Assembly: GCF_026559675.1 (NCBI RefSeq)
Contig: NZ_CP092891.1
Coordinates: forward strand, 3,348,001-3,412,000
Source of the DNA: Microbacterium oxydans
GTDB lineage: Bacteria; Actinomycetota; Actinomycetes; Actinomycetales; Microbacteriaceae
Length of the DNA stretch: 64,000 nt
Direction of reading: 5' to 3'
Shown in pieces: positions 26,344 to 34,953 of the stretch. Position numbers and translations under genes: made by a program. Within the stretch, counting starts at the first letter, position 1; each line of letters begins with the position of its first letter. Under the pieces are notes generated by a model, which was given only the letters and a program-made list of their open reading frames with translations, made no database searches and was not told where the DNA came from.

Positions 26344-26389
26344 TCCTATCTTGACACTGTCCACCCAGCTTGACACTGTCCAGATAGGA
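26344..26389. promoter_or_regulatory. Operator region of the TetR/flavodoxin divergon
   Basis: CTTGACACTGTCCA occurs at 26350-26363 and again at 26369-26382 (19-bp period). Both copies lie between the inverted arms TCCTATCT (26344-26351) and AGATAGGA (26382-26389). The TTGACA cores may also serve as -35 elements. Confidence 0.65.
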
Positions 26390-26396
26390 AGATGAC

Positions 26397-27038
26397 ATGC
26401 CCACTCTCGTGATCGACGGCCACCCCGACGCCCTCTCGCTGACCGCCGCCATCGCCCGGCGGTACGCCGACGGGCACGGCGATGCCCGCGTGCTCGCGCT
26501 GCGCGACCTCGACTTCGACCCGAACCTGCGCTTCGGCTACCGGGCGCGCACGACGCTCGAGCCCGACCTCGTCGAGGCGAAGCGGGCGCTGCACGAGGCC
26601 GACCGGATCGTCATCGCGACGCCGCTCTGGTGGGGGTCGGTGCCCGCCCTGCTCAAGGGCTTCTTCGACCGCGCCCTGCTGCCGCAGCAGGAGTACCGCT
26701 ACACGAAGCTCGGTCTCGTCGAGGGGCTGCTGCCCGCGCGTCACGGCAGGCTGCTCCTGCTCGCGGACACCCCCTGGTACTTCGTGCCCTTCACCGGGCT
26801 GCCCGCGCAGACCCACGTCGCGCGGGGCACGATGCGCTTCTGCGGCATCCGCTCGGTGCGCACGCACCGCATGCTCGGCGTGAAGGATGCGAGCAGCGCC
26901 ACCATCACCCGCTGGCTCGACCGCGCCGAGCGCCTCGGTGCCGCCGACGGGCGCCGAGCGGGCACACCTCAGGCCATCATGGAGCCTCAGGCCATCGCGG
27001 CGGAGGCGGCCTCATCCTCGGTGGTGGCGACGAGCTGA
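26397..27038 (+). CDS. Flavodoxin-like NAD(P)H-dependent oxidoreductase
   Basis: 213 residues of the flavodoxin-2 (NQO/KefF/WrbA-like) fold. [21 protein letters not shown] (split at the Gly) is the typical FMN/FAD and dimer segment, and [11 protein letters not shown] follows. Such enzymes reduce quinones or azo/nitro compounds with two electrons. AGGAAG precedes the ATG. The last 17 codons overlap the 3' end of rlmN on the opposite strand by 52 bp. It is divergent from, and probably controlled by, the TetR gene. Confidence 0.85.
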   Translation: MPTLVIDGHPDALSLTAAIARRYADGHGDARVLALRDLDFDPNLRFGYRARTTLEPDLVEAKRALHEADRIVIATPLWWGSVPALLKGFFDRALLPQQEYRYTKLGLVEGLLPARHGRLLLLADTPWYFVPFTGLPAQTHVARGTMRFCGIRSVRTHRMLGVKDASSATITRWLDRAERLGAADGRRAGTPQAIMEPQAIAAEAASSSVVATS

Positions 27039-28288
27039 CCGCATGCCCCGTCGATCTCCTTGCCGCGGGTGTCGCGGAGGGTGGTCGGGATGCCGGCGTC
27101 GTTGAGCCGGCGCACGAACTCGTTCTGCACCGGGATCTCCGACGAGGTCCAGATCGAGCCGGGAGTGGGGTTCAGCGGGATCGGGTTCACGTGCACCCAG
27201 CCGCGTCCGCGCTGGTTGAGCTTCTCCGCGAGGAGGTCGGCGCGCCAGGCGTGGTCGTTCATGTCCTTGATGAGCGCGTATTCGATCGAGACGCGACGAC
27301 CGGTCTTGGCGTAGTACTCGTACGCGGCGTCGAGGGCCTCGTCGACCTTCCAGCGCGAGTTCACCGGGATGAGCTCGTCGCGCAGGTGATCGTCGGGCGC
27401 GTGCAGCGACAGGGCGAACGTGACCGGGATGTTCTCGTCGGCGAGCTTCTTGATGGCGGGCACGAGACCGACCGTGGAGACCGTGATGCCACGGGCGCTC
27501 ATGCCGAGGCCGTCGGGCTGCGCGGCGACCATCGACCGCACCGCATCCATGACGCGCTTGTAGTTGGCGAGCGGCTCCCCCATGCCCATGAAGACGATGT
27601 TCGAGACACGCTCCATGCTGTGGTCGTCGGCCTTCTTGCCACCGAGGCCGCCCTCGGCGATCAGACGGTTGGCGCGCACGATCTGCTCGATGATCTCGGC
27701 GGTCGACATGTTGCGGGTCAGGCCCGCCTGTCCGGTGGCGCAGAACGGGCAGTTCATGCCGCAGCCGGCCTGGCTCGAGACGCACAGCGTGATGCGGCCG
27801 GGGTAGCGCATGAGCACCGACTCGACCAGGGCGCCGTCGTGCAGGCGCCAGAGGAACTTGATCGTGTCGCCGCGGTCGGTCTCGAGGCGTCGCACCTCGG
27901 TGAGCAGCGGCGGCAGCATCCCGGCGACCAGCTGCTCCCGGGTGTCGGCCGGAAGGTCGGTCATCTGCTCGGGGTCGGACGTGTAGTGGCGGAAGTAGTG
28001 CGTCGACAGCTGCTTCGCGCGGAAGCCGGGCAGCCCGAGCTCCTTGACCTTCTCGATGCGCTCGGTCGGGGTGAGGTCGGCCAGGTGCACCGGCGGCTTG
28101 CCGCGCTTCGGGCTCGCGAACTGCAGCAGCGGACGCCCCTCGGCATCCTTCTGCTGGGTCCACCCCTCGGTCTTCGGGCGCACCTGCGCGGTGCGGGTCT
28201 CACGGACCTTGCCCTGGGCCGGACGACCCTGCGGGGCGGACGCGGATGCTGCGGGGCGCGTCTCGCGCGTGCGGGGAGTCTCGGTCAT
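26987..28288 (-). CDS. rlmN: 23S rRNA (adenine2503-C2)/tRNA methyltransferase RlmN
   Basis: 433 residues. A radical-[11 protein letters not shown] cluster motif is preceded by the RlmN N-terminal domain ([11 protein letters not shown]) and followed by GMGEPLANY and SLHAPDD. The C-terminal conserved Cys in IDGACGQL forms the methyl-transfer intermediate. The N-terminal ~45 residues are a basic, Thr/Arg-rich extension beyond the usual length. It is a housekeeping enzyme that methylates C2 of A2503 in 23S rRNA and A37 in some tRNAs. Confidence 0.96.
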   Translation of the reverse strand: MTETPRTRETRPAASASAPQGRPAQGKVRETRTAQVRPKTEGWTQQKDAEGRPLLQFASPKRGKPPVHLADLTPTERIEKVKELGLPGFRAKQLSTHYFRHYTSDPEQMTDLPADTREQLVAGMLPPLLTEVRRLETDRGDTIKFLWRLHDGALVESVLMRYPGRITLCVSSQAGCGMNCPFCATGQAGLTRNMSTAEIIEQIVRANRLIAEGGLGGKKADDHSMERVSNIVFMGMGEPLANYKRVMDAVRSMVAAQPDGLGMSARGITVSTVGLVPAIKKLADENIPVTFALSLHAPDDHLRDELIPVNSRWKVDEALDAAYEYYAKTGRRVSIEYALIKDMNDHAWRADLLAEKLNQRGRGWVHVNPIPLNPTPGSIWTSSEIPVQNEFVRRLNDAGIPTTLRDTRGKEIDGACGQLVATTEDEAASAAMA

Positions 28289-28347
28289 ACCCTCCAGGGT
28301 ACGCGGTACCGGATGGGAAGCCCCTGGGGCGGGCGACACCGCTCCCG

Positions 28348-28353
28348 TAGACT
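28348..28353 (+). promoter_or_regulatory. -10 element TAGACT of a leaderless promoter
   Basis: Ends 7 nt before the ATG at 28361. Confidence 0.5.
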
Positions 28354-28360
28354 CCCCCTC

Positions 28361-28945
28361 ATGATGGACGCATGGGAGACGATCCCCTGGCTCTTCCTGG
28401 GGTTCTTCCTCGTCATCGGCGGTGTCGTCATCGGCGGCATCTGGATCATCGTGGTCGCCATGCGCAAGACGCGGCCGAAGCTGCCGGAGCCGCAGGTCTT
28501 CACACCGACGACCGCGACGTCGCACTCCGCGGTCGCCTCCTCCGCGACCACGACCGTGTCGGGTCTGACGGGCGACGTGATCGCCGAGATCGACCGGCTC
28601 GTCGCGGCCGACCAGAAGATCCATGCCATCAAGCTGTACCGCGACCGCTCCGGCGTCAGCCTGAAGGAGGCCAAGGATCGCATCGACCACTGGTCGGTCA
28701 GCACCACGGCGCCGCACCTCGCCGCGGTCTCGAACGCCACCGCCGTGCACTCCTCGATCACCCCGGCCACCCCCACCGTCTCGGCGGTCCGGGCGTCGCT
28801 CCCGGCGGCCGTGGCATCCGACATCGACCGGCTGGTCGCGGCCGGCTCGAACATCGCGGCCATCAAGGCGCTCCGCGAGCACACCGGACTGGGACTCAAG
28901 GAATCGAAGACCCTGATCGACGGCTGGGCACCGCACCGCAGCTGA
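28361..28945 (+). CDS. Membrane-anchored protein with two ribosomal L7/L12 C-terminal-like domains
   Basis: 194 residues. One membrane helix (about 9-33) is followed by MRKTRPK, so the C-terminus should be cytoplasmic. A Thr/Ser-rich linker then leads to two ~39-residue repeats (about 72-110 and 149-188). Both contain the L7/L12 CTD pattern I-x-A-I-K-x-x-R-x-x-(S/T)-G-(V/L)-x-L-K-E-(A/S)-K. In ribosomes that surface recruits translation GTPases. No role for a membrane-anchored tandem version is known to me. The gene is divergent from rlmN. Confidence 0.8.
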   Translation: MMDAWETIPWLFLGFFLVIGGVVIGGIWIIVVAMRKTRPKLPEPQVFTPTTATSHSAVASSATTTVSGLTGDVIAEIDRLVAADQKIHAIKLYRDRSGVSLKEAKDRIDHWSVSTTAPHLAAVSNATAVHSSITPATPTVSAVRASLPAAVASDIDRLVAAGSNIAAIKALREHTGLGLKESKTLIDGWAPHRS

Positions 28946-29019
28946 CCCGTCACGGACGACGCGCGGCGACGCACCCTGCGCGGGGGAGAATGGGAGCGTC
29001 CCTCACTCCAAGGAGCCTC

Positions 29020-29658
29020 ATGACCGACCGTCTCGACACCGCCCGCGCCACCGGCATCCTCGCCGTCCTCCGCGCCCCGTCCCCCGAGCTGGCGCTCGAG
29101 GCCTCCGAGGCCATCATCCGCGGCGGGGTCACCGGCATCGAGGTCACCTTCTCCACGCCCGACGCCCCGGCCGTGATCCGTGAGCTCATCGCCCGCCACG
29201 GCGACGCCGCGTACATCGGCGCCGGGACCGTGACGACAGCGGAGCAGGCCGCCCAGGCCGCCGAGGCGGGCGCGCAGTTCCTCGTCAGCCCCGGCACGCT
29301 CTCCGACCTGACCCGCACGATGCTCGACACCGGACGCGTCGTGATGACCGGAGCGATGACCCCCACCGAGGTGATGGGCGCACTCGAACTCGGCGTCGAC
29401 GTCGTGAAGATCTTCCCGGCATCGCTCGGCGGTCCGTCCTACCTCGGCGCCCTGCGCGGCCCGTTCCCCGACGCCCCGCTGATGCCCACCGGCGGCGTGA
29501 GCCCCGACAACCTGGCCGCCTGGTTCGCGGCCGGCGCGGTCGCGGTCGGCGCCGGCGGAGACCTGGCGAACGGCGCGTCGATCAAGGCCGCCGACTGGGC
29601 CGACATCGAGCAGCGCGCCGCGCGGTTCGCCGCGGCGCTGGCCGCCACGCGGGACTGA
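29020..29658 (+). CDS. KDPG/KHG-type 2-keto-3-deoxy-sugar-acid aldolase
   Basis: 212 residues of the class I Eda family. The catalytic Glu is in GIEVTFSTP and the Schiff-base Lys in VDVVKIFPASLGGP; GAGTV and PTGGV phosphate-binding turns are present. It cleaves 2-keto-3-deoxy-6-phosphogluconate or a related acid to pyruvate and an aldehyde. CAAGGAGCCTC precedes the ATG. No edd or kinase gene is adjacent, so the physiological substrate is open. Confidence 0.88.
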   Translation: MTDRLDTARATGILAVLRAPSPELALEASEAIIRGGVTGIEVTFSTPDAPAVIRELIARHGDAAYIGAGTVTTAEQAAQAAEAGAQFLVSPGTLSDLTRTMLDTGRVVMTGAMTPTEVMGALELGVDVVKIFPASLGGPSYLGALRGPFPDAPLMPTGGVSPDNLAAWFAAGAVAVGAGGDLANGASIKAADWADIEQRAARFAAALAATRD

Positions 29659-29681
29659 GAGCGCGCGCTTCCAGCCTCGTT

Positions 29682-29691
29682 TGGTATACCA
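29682..29691 (+). promoter_or_regulatory. TGGTATACCA palindrome overlapping a leaderless -10 (TATACC)
   Basis: The 10-bp palindrome is a GntR/FadR-like operator core. TATACC (29685-29690) ends 6 nt before the ATG at 29697, so a bound regulator would block the -10. The regulator is not identified. Confidence 0.55.
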
Positions 29692-29696
29692 GACGC

Positions 29697-30392
29697 ATGC
29701 GTGTGCGACGGATGACGATCATCGCCGCCCTCGCGGCCGCCCTGCTGACCGCGTCGGGCTGCGCCGCGGAAGCGCATCCGTCACCGCCGACACAGGAGAC
29801 CGCCATGACCGACGCCACGCACGACCTGCTCACCGCCGCCGCTGCCGGGGAAGCCGACGCCGTGCGGGCGGCCCTCGACGCGGGAGCGGACATCGAGGCG
29901 CGCGGCTCCGAGGGGATGACGGCCCTGGTCGCCGCGACCAAGGCGAACCATGTCGATGCCGCGCGGATCCTGATCGAGGCGGGCGCCGACGTGAACGCGA
30001 AGGACGACATCCAGGACTCGGCATACCTGTACGCGGGCGCTCGCGGACACGACGAGATCCTCGTGCTGACCCTCGAGCACGGTGCCGACCTGAAGAGCAC
30101 CAACCGCTTCGGGGGCACGGCCCTGATCCCCGCGTCCGAACGCGGACTGCTGGCGACCGTCGAGATCCTCCTCGAGGCCGGCGTCGACCCGAACCACGTC
30201 AACAACCTGAACTGGACGGCGCTGCACGAGGCGATCGTGCTCGGAGACGGCTCCCCCCGCTACGTGGACGTCGTGCGCGCGCTCCTCGACGGCGGTGCGG
30301 ATGCCGGCATCCCGGACGGCGACGGCGTGCTCCCGGTCGACCTCGCCGCGAGCCGTGGCTACGACGCGATCGTCTCCGAGCTCCAACGGTGA
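29697..30392 (+). CDS. Ankyrin-repeat lipoprotein
   Basis: 231 residues. An N-terminal signal peptide has the lipobox TASGC (Cys22), so it is an extracytoplasmic lipoprotein. Five ankyrin repeats follow, with units such as DAVRAALDAGADIEARG, DAARILIEAGADVNAKD and LLATVEILLEAGVDPNH. Bacterial ankyrin lipoproteins mediate protein contacts; the partner is unknown. The stop overlaps the start of the TauE/SafE permease (GTGA), implying a joint function. A palindrome-covered leaderless promoter precedes it. Confidence 0.88.
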   Translation: MRVRRMTIIAALAAALLTASGCAAEAHPSPPTQETAMTDATHDLLTAAAAGEADAVRAALDAGADIEARGSEGMTALVAATKANHVDAARILIEAGADVNAKDDIQDSAYLYAGARGHDEILVLTLEHGADLKSTNRFGGTALIPASERGLLATVEILLEAGVDPNHVNNLNWTALHEAIVLGDGSPRYVDVVRALLDGGADAGIPDGDGVLPVDLAASRGYDAIVSELQR

Positions 30393-31138
30393 TCGCCCTC
30401 GATCCGTGGGCGTGGACGGCCCTGGCCGTGGCCGCGGTGGTCATCGGCGTCTCGAAGACCGCGCTGCCCGGCGGCAGCATCCTCGCCATCGCCCTGTTCG
30501 CGGCCGTCCTGCCCGCCCGCACCTCGACCGCTGCGACGCTGCTGCTGCTCATGGTGGGCGACCTCTTCGCGCTGACCGCCTACCGCCGTCACGCCCACTG
30601 GCCGACGCTGCTGCGCCTCGCCCCCGCGGTCATCGCGGGTCTGCTCGTCGGGTTCGCCTTCCTCGCGCTCGCGGGCGACGGCGTGGTCCGCCGCGCGATC
30701 GGCGTGATCCTGCTGCTGATGATCGCCGTGACGCTGTGGCGCCGCTGGCGGCAGAGCAGGGCGGACACCGTCGCCCCGCCCTCCAGCGGCATCCTGCTCG
30801 CGGGCGCTTACGGCACGCTCGGCGGTTTCACCACGATGGTCGCCAACGCGGGCGGCCCCGTGATGTCGATGTACTTCCTCGCCACCCGCACCCCGGTGCA
30901 GGTGTTCCTGGGCACATCCGCGTGGTTCTTCGCCATCATCAACGTGATCAAGGTGCCGTTCCTCGCGGGCCTCGGTCTGTTCGAGGCGCCCGTGCTGCTG
31001 ATGGATGCCGTGCTGGCACCGCTCGTGGTGATCGGCGCCCTCCTCGGGCTGCGGGTCGCGCGCCGCATGAATCAGCGCGTGTTCGACCGCATCGTGATCG
31101 CCCTCACGATCGTCGGCGCGGTCTACCTGCTGATCTGA
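30389..31138 (+). CDS. TauE/SafE-family sulfite/anion exporter-like permease
   Basis: 249 residues with about eight membrane segments in two halves. The family pattern GxxKTALPGG near the N-terminus and GGFTTMVANAGGPVMSMY in the second half is clear. The GTG start overlaps the ankyrin lipoprotein stop by 4 nt. Family members export sulfite, sulfoacetate or other small organic anions; the substrate here is unknown. Translational coupling to an extracytoplasmic ankyrin lipoprotein is unusual context. Confidence 0.88.
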   Translation: MIALDPWAWTALAVAAVVIGVSKTALPGGSILAIALFAAVLPARTSTAATLLLLMVGDLFALTAYRRHAHWPTLLRLAPAVIAGLLVGFAFLALAGDGVVRRAIGVILLLMIAVTLWRRWRQSRADTVAPPSSGILLAGAYGTLGGFTTMVANAGGPVMSMYFLATRTPVQVFLGTSAWFFAIINVIKVPFLAGLGLFEAPVLLMDAVLAPLVVIGALLGLRVARRMNQRVFDRIVIALTIVGAVYLLI

Positions 31139-31149
31139 CCCCGCCCGGC

Positions 31150-31167
31150 CCGCTCTGCCACGAGCGG
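31150..31167. terminator. Short hairpin between convergent genes
   Basis: CCGCTC (31150-31155) pairs with GAGCGG (31162-31167) across a 6-nt loop. It is a weak candidate terminator between the TauE/SafE gene and the SDR gene. Confidence 0.35.
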
Positions 31168-31219
31168 ATGCTCTCCGTTTCGGCCTCGTCCTCCCGCGCG
31201 CGGTCGAGTGCCGGCGGGC

Positions 31220-32050
31220 TCAGTCGAGGAAGATGTCCGGGAAGAGCGCGCTGTCGGGGGTGCCGGGGATCGCCGCGTAGCCGGAGAAGTCGGTCACGCC
31301 GTCAGCCTCGAGCACATCCTCCACGATGAGCGTCTGGCCGGTGTACGACGCCGCCGGCTTGAGCAGCACGGCGTACGCGGCATCCGCGTAGATGTCGGGC
31401 GTGCGGCTCGCGGCCATGACCTTGTCGCCGCCGAGGAGGTTCTGCACCGCCGCCGTCGCGATCGTGGTGCGGGGCCACAGCGTGTTGGCCGCGATCCCGT
31501 CACGGGCGAACTCCGCGGCGAGGCCGAGCGTCGCCATGGTCATGCCGAACTTCGCGAGCGTGTAGCCGGTGTGCGCGCCGAGCCACTTCGGCGTCGGGTT
31601 CAGGGGCGGCGAGAGGGAGAGGATGTGCGGGTTCTCGGCGTCCTTGAGGATCGGCACCGCCGCGCGCGACAGCATGAACGTGCCGCGCACGTTCACGTCC
31701 TGCATCAGGTCGTACTTCTTGGCGTTCAGGTCGAGCGAGCGGGAGAGGTCGATCACGCTGGCGTTGTTGATCACGATGTCGATGCCGCCGAACTCGCCCT
31801 GGGTCTTCATGACCGCTTCGGTGATGTCGTCGTCATCGCGCACGTCGCCGACGATCGGCAGGGCCTGCCCGCCGGCCGCGCGGATCTGATCGGCCGCGGT
31901 GTGGATCGTGCCCTCGAGCTTCGGATGCGGGGTGTCGGTCTTCGCGAGCATCGCGATGTTCGCGCCGTCGGCGGCGGCACGCAGCGCGATCGCGAGGCCG
32001 ATGCCGCGGCTGCCGCCCGACATCAGGATGGTCTTGCCTGCAAGGGACAT
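31220..32050 (-). CDS. SDR-family oxidoreductase, HSDL2-like
   Basis: 276 residues. The cofactor motif SGGSRGIG, NNAS (in place of NNAG) and catalytic YTLAK are present. SLSPPLNPTPKWLGAHTGY before the active site is characteristic of the HSDL2-like branch. The reaction is not established, but lipid or acyl-CoA metabolism is typical. CCAGGAGAACCC precedes the start. It is 46 bp downstream of a type-II 3-hydroxyacyl-CoA dehydrogenase on the same strand, so the two are probably an operon. Confidence 0.85.
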   Translation of the reverse strand: MSLAGKTILMSGGSRGIGLAIALRAAADGANIAMLAKTDTPHPKLEGTIHTAADQIRAAGGQALPIVGDVRDDDDITEAVMKTQGEFGGIDIVINNASVIDLSRSLDLNAKKYDLMQDVNVRGTFMLSRAAVPILKDAENPHILSLSPPLNPTPKWLGAHTGYTLAKFGMTMATLGLAAEFARDGIAANTLWPRTTIATAAVQNLLGGDKVMAASRTPDIYADAAYAVLLKPAASYTGQTLIVEDVLEADGVTDFSGYAAIPGTPDSALFPDIFLD

Positions 32051-32096
32051 GGGTTCTCCTGGGTTCTGATCGCGAAGGGGGAAGGCGGCCGCGGGG

Positions 32097-32855
32097 TCAG
32101 CGCGGTGCCATGCGGATGGCTCCGTCGAGGCGGATGGTCTCGCCGTTGAGGTAGCCGTTCTCGACGATCTGCTGCACGAGGGCGGCGTACTCGTCGGGAC
32201 GGCCGAGGCGCGACGGGAAGGGGACCTGCTGGCCGAGCGAGTCCTGCGCGGCCTGCGGGAGCCCCATCAGCATCGGGGTCTCCATGATGCCGGGGGCGAT
32301 CGTGCAGACGCGGATGCCGTGGCGGGCGAGCTCGCGCGCCACGGGGAGCGTCATGGCGTGGACGCCGCCCTTGGAAGCCGAGTACGCGGGCTGGCCGACC
32401 TGCCCGTCGAACGCCGCGACGCTCGCGGTGTTGACGATGACGCCGCGCTCCTCGTCGTGCAGCTCGTTCTGGGCGATCACGGCGGAGGCCTGCGAGATGA
32501 CGTTGAACGTGCCGACGAGGTTGATGCGGACCACGCGCTCGAAGTCGGCGAGCACCGCGGGGTTGCCCTCGCGGTCGAGCACCTTGGCCGGCGGCGCGAT
32601 GCCGGCGCAGTTCACGACGACGCGCAGCGGGGCCGCGGACTGCGCGGCTGCGACCGCCGCCCGCACCTCGTCGGCGCTGGTGACGTCGGCGGCGACGAAG
32701 AGGCCGCCGAGCTCGTCCGCGAGCTCCGCCCCCTTCGACGAGGCGAGGTCGATGATCGTGACGTGCGCGCCCGCGGCGACGAGTCGGCGCGCGGTCGCCA
32801 GGCCGAGCCCCGAGGCTCCGCCGGTGATGAGGGCACCCTGTCCGCTGATCTGCAT
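32097..32855 (-). CDS. 3-hydroxyacyl-CoA dehydrogenase type II-like SDR (HSD17B10 family)
   Basis: 252 residues. ITGGASGLGLATARRL, DLASSKG with Asp for NAD, NCAGIAPP and YSASKGGVHAMTLP are all in place, as is the PGIMETPML C-terminal block typical of type-II 3-hydroxyacyl-CoA dehydrogenases. It probably oxidises short-chain 3-hydroxyacyl-CoA, for example in branched-chain amino acid breakdown. AAGGAGAACAT precedes the ATG. It heads a two-gene operon with the HSDL2-like SDR. Confidence 0.87.
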   Translation of the reverse strand: MQISGQGALITGGASGLGLATARRLVAAGAHVTIIDLASSKGAELADELGGLFVAADVTSADEVRAAVAAAQSAAPLRVVVNCAGIAPPAKVLDREGNPAVLADFERVVRINLVGTFNVISQASAVIAQNELHDEERGVIVNTASVAAFDGQVGQPAYSASKGGVHAMTLPVARELARHGIRVCTIAPGIMETPMLMGLPQAAQDSLGQQVPFPSRLGRPDEYAALVQQIVENGYLNGETIRLDGAIRMAPR

Positions 32856-32901
32856 CTGATGTTCTCCTTCGAACGTCGTCGTGCGACTGAGTTTCAGCCT
32901 A

Positions 32902-32923
32902 CGTGGTTCCTGGTTCCACCACG
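32902..32923. promoter_or_regulatory. Inverted repeat CGTGGT-N10-ACCACG upstream of the SDR pair
   Basis: A perfect 6-bp inverted repeat (32902-32907 and 32918-32923) in the 203-bp region between the divergent SDR operon and the APH-like gene. It is a candidate operator; nothing else stands out in this gap. Confidence 0.35.
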
Positions 32924-33058
32924 AACCTCTGATGCGGTCGGTCCCGACGCACCGATCGGATGCTGCCGACGACCGGGGACCGCGTCGAGAGCGAGCCTAC
33001 GACACCGTCTCGACGATCCGCTCTCGATGGCTCCGCGCCCGTCGGGCAGGATGGAGAC

Positions 33059-33784
33059 GTGAGCATCCCCTCCGCATCCGTCGAGGTCCCGCCGCGCGTC
33101 CTCACCCTCGCCCGCGGTGCCACGCTGACCCCGGTCTGGCGCAACGGCCTCGGCGGTCTGACGTTCCGCACCTACGACGGCCGCTACATCAAGTGGGGTC
33201 CGCTGGACGACGAGGCGAACATGCGCGACGAGGCGGAGCGCCTGCGGTGGGCGCGCACCTGGATCGCGGTCCCCGAGGTGATCGAGCAGGGGCAGGATGA
33301 CGCGCACGAATGGCTCGTCACCGTCGCGATCGATGCGAGCAGTGCCGTGGATCCGCGCTGGGCCGACGAGGCGGAGAAGGCCGTGCGCGCGGTCGGCGAG
33401 GGGCTCCGCGCCCTGCACGACGCCCTGCCCGTCGCCGAGTGCCCCTGGGAGTGGAGCACGGACGGGCGGATCGCGGGCGCGGCGGCGCGCGGCATCGTCG
33501 TTCCGGATGACCTGATCCCGGCACCGCCGATCGACCGGCTGGTGGTGTGCCACGGGGACGCCTGCATGCCGAACACCCTGCTGGACGCCGCCGGCCGGCC
33601 CGTCGCCTTCGTCGATCTCGCCGCCCTCGGCACGGCCGACCGCTGGGCGGACATCGCCGTCGCATCGATGAGCACCGAGTGGAACTTCGGGCCCGGCTGG
33701 GAGGACACGCTCATCGCGGCCTACGGGATCGAGCCCGACCGTCAGCGCCTGGAGTACTACCGCCGACTCTGGAACGAGACGTGA
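33059..33784 (+). CDS. Aminoglycoside 3'-phosphotransferase-like kinase
   Basis: 241 residues. The Brenner motif HGDACMPNTL and the downstream FVDLAALGTADRWADIA are the exact pattern of APH(3') enzymes (catalytic Asp, metal-binding Asp). It is slightly shorter than the usual ~260. GTG 33059 has GGAG upstream and begins just before the conserved region. It could inactivate kanamycin/neomycin-type drugs, but chromosomal homologues often lack strong resistance activity. The stop overlaps the next gene (GTGA). Confidence 0.85.
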   Translation: MSIPSASVEVPPRVLTLARGATLTPVWRNGLGGLTFRTYDGRYIKWGPLDDEANMRDEAERLRWARTWIAVPEVIEQGQDDAHEWLVTVAIDASSAVDPRWADEAEKAVRAVGEGLRALHDALPVAECPWEWSTDGRIAGAAARGIVVPDDLIPAPPIDRLVVCHGDACMPNTLLDAAGRPVAFVDLAALGTADRWADIAVASMSTEWNFGPGWEDTLIAAYGIEPDRQRLEYYRRLWNET

Positions 33785-34140
33785 GCATGACCCCGCCGCC
33801 CCTCGACCGCCCCGCCGTGCTCGGCGCCGTCGTCGACGACATGACCCGGTGCGTGCACTACCGCGGCCCGACCGACATCATCGCGATCCGCTTCGCCTGC
33901 TGCGGCGACTACTACCCCTGCCACCGCTGTCACGAGGAGGCGGCGGGACATCCGGCGGAGCAGTGGGCACCAGAGCAGCACGACACCGCGGCGATCCTGT
34001 GCGGTGCGTGCGGGCACGAGCTCACGATCGCCGAGTACTTCGCGGTGACGGCGTGCCCGCGATGCGCGGCCCCGTTCAACGAGCGGTGCGCCCTGCATCG
34101 GGATCTCTACTTCCAGACGGAGCCCCTCGCCGGCCCCTGA
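33781..34140 (+). CDS. CHY zinc-finger protein
   Basis: 119 residues. The Cys/His array starts CVHYRGPTDI and continues with CCGDYYPCHRCHEE, C-x2-CGHEL and CPRCAAPFN, about ten metal ligands, as in CHY zinc fingers. Bacterial stand-alone versions have no defined function; binding to metal or protein is likely. The GTG start overlaps the APH-like gene stop by 4 nt (ATG 33787 is an alternative). It converges with the ECF T-component gene. Confidence 0.88.
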   Translation: MSMTPPPLDRPAVLGAVVDDMTRCVHYRGPTDIIAIRFACCGDYYPCHRCHEEAAGHPAEQWAPEQHDTAAILCGACGHELTIAEYFAVTACPRCAAPFNERCALHRDLYFQTEPLAGP

Positions 34141-34161
34141 CCGATCCGACAGGGACGGCGG

Positions 34162-34953
34162 TCAGGCGCTCGGCCCGAGGATGAAGTTCCACGCCCCGGT
34201 GGCCACGGCTGCGGCGATCGCGATGCCGGAGATCGCCGCGCCGACGGCCAGCAGCGTCCACTCGGCCGCGCCGAACCGCGACTCGCGTGCCCAGGTGCGA
34301 CGCCCGGGGGCGCCGAAGCCCCGCGCCTCCATGGCGGTGGCGAGCTTCGCGCCGCGGCGGATCGAGAGCACGAGCAGCGCGAAGGCCATGCCGAGGAAGC
34401 GCCGGATGCGTCCGCGATCGGCCACGCCCCTGGCACGCCGCGCGAGCTCCAGCGCACGCCAGTCGTCGAGGAAGAGCCCCACCATCCGCAGCCCCGCGAG
34501 GGCGCCGAGCACGAACCTCGCCGGCAGTCGCAGGATCTGCCCCAGCCCGTCGGCCAGGTCGGTCGGATCCACCGTGATGAACAGCACCACCGAGGGCAGC
34601 GCGATCGCGAGCACGCGCAGCATGGTGGCGAGCGCGAGAGCGAGCGACCCCTCGCTGATGCGCAGCACGAACCAGTCGACGTACACGACCCCGCTCGTCT
34701 CGCCGTAGAGCGCGATGGTCAGTCCGGTGAGCGGTGCGGCGAGCCAGACCGGCCAGGTCCGCACCCAGAACTCGCGCCAGCCGATGCCGGCGAACAGGAA
34801 CAGCACGAACTCCAGCAGCAGTGCCACGGACGCCGACACCGGATCCAGCGTCAGGATCAGCGGCACCGCGATCAGGGCGCTCACGCCGAGCTTGGCCACC
34901 GGATTGATCGCGGCGATGGCACCGGTGCGCGCACGTGTGTCGAGGACGGTCAT
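34162..34953 (-). CDS. ykoC: ECF transporter T component (YkoC/EcfT)
   Basis: 263 residues with about five membrane segments. The two coupling motifs that contact the ATPases are visible as ELARRARG and AMEARGFG in the cytoplasmic helices. Its start overlaps the stop of the dual ATPase (ATGA). With YkoE and YkoD it forms an energy-coupling-factor importer for hydroxymethylpyrimidine or thiamine; the TPP riboswitch upstream supports that substrate. Confidence 0.9.
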   Translation of the reverse strand: MTVLDTRARTGAIAAINPVAKLGVSALIAVPLILTLDPVSASVALLLEFVLFLFAGIGWREFWVRTWPVWLAAPLTGLTIALYGETSGVVYVDWFVLRISEGSLALALATMLRVLAIALPSVVLFITVDPTDLADGLGQILRLPARFVLGALAGLRMVGLFLDDWRALELARRARGVADRGRIRRFLGMAFALLVLSIRRGAKLATAMEARGFGAPGRRTWARESRFGAAEWTLLAVGAAISGIAIAAAVATGAWNFILGPSA

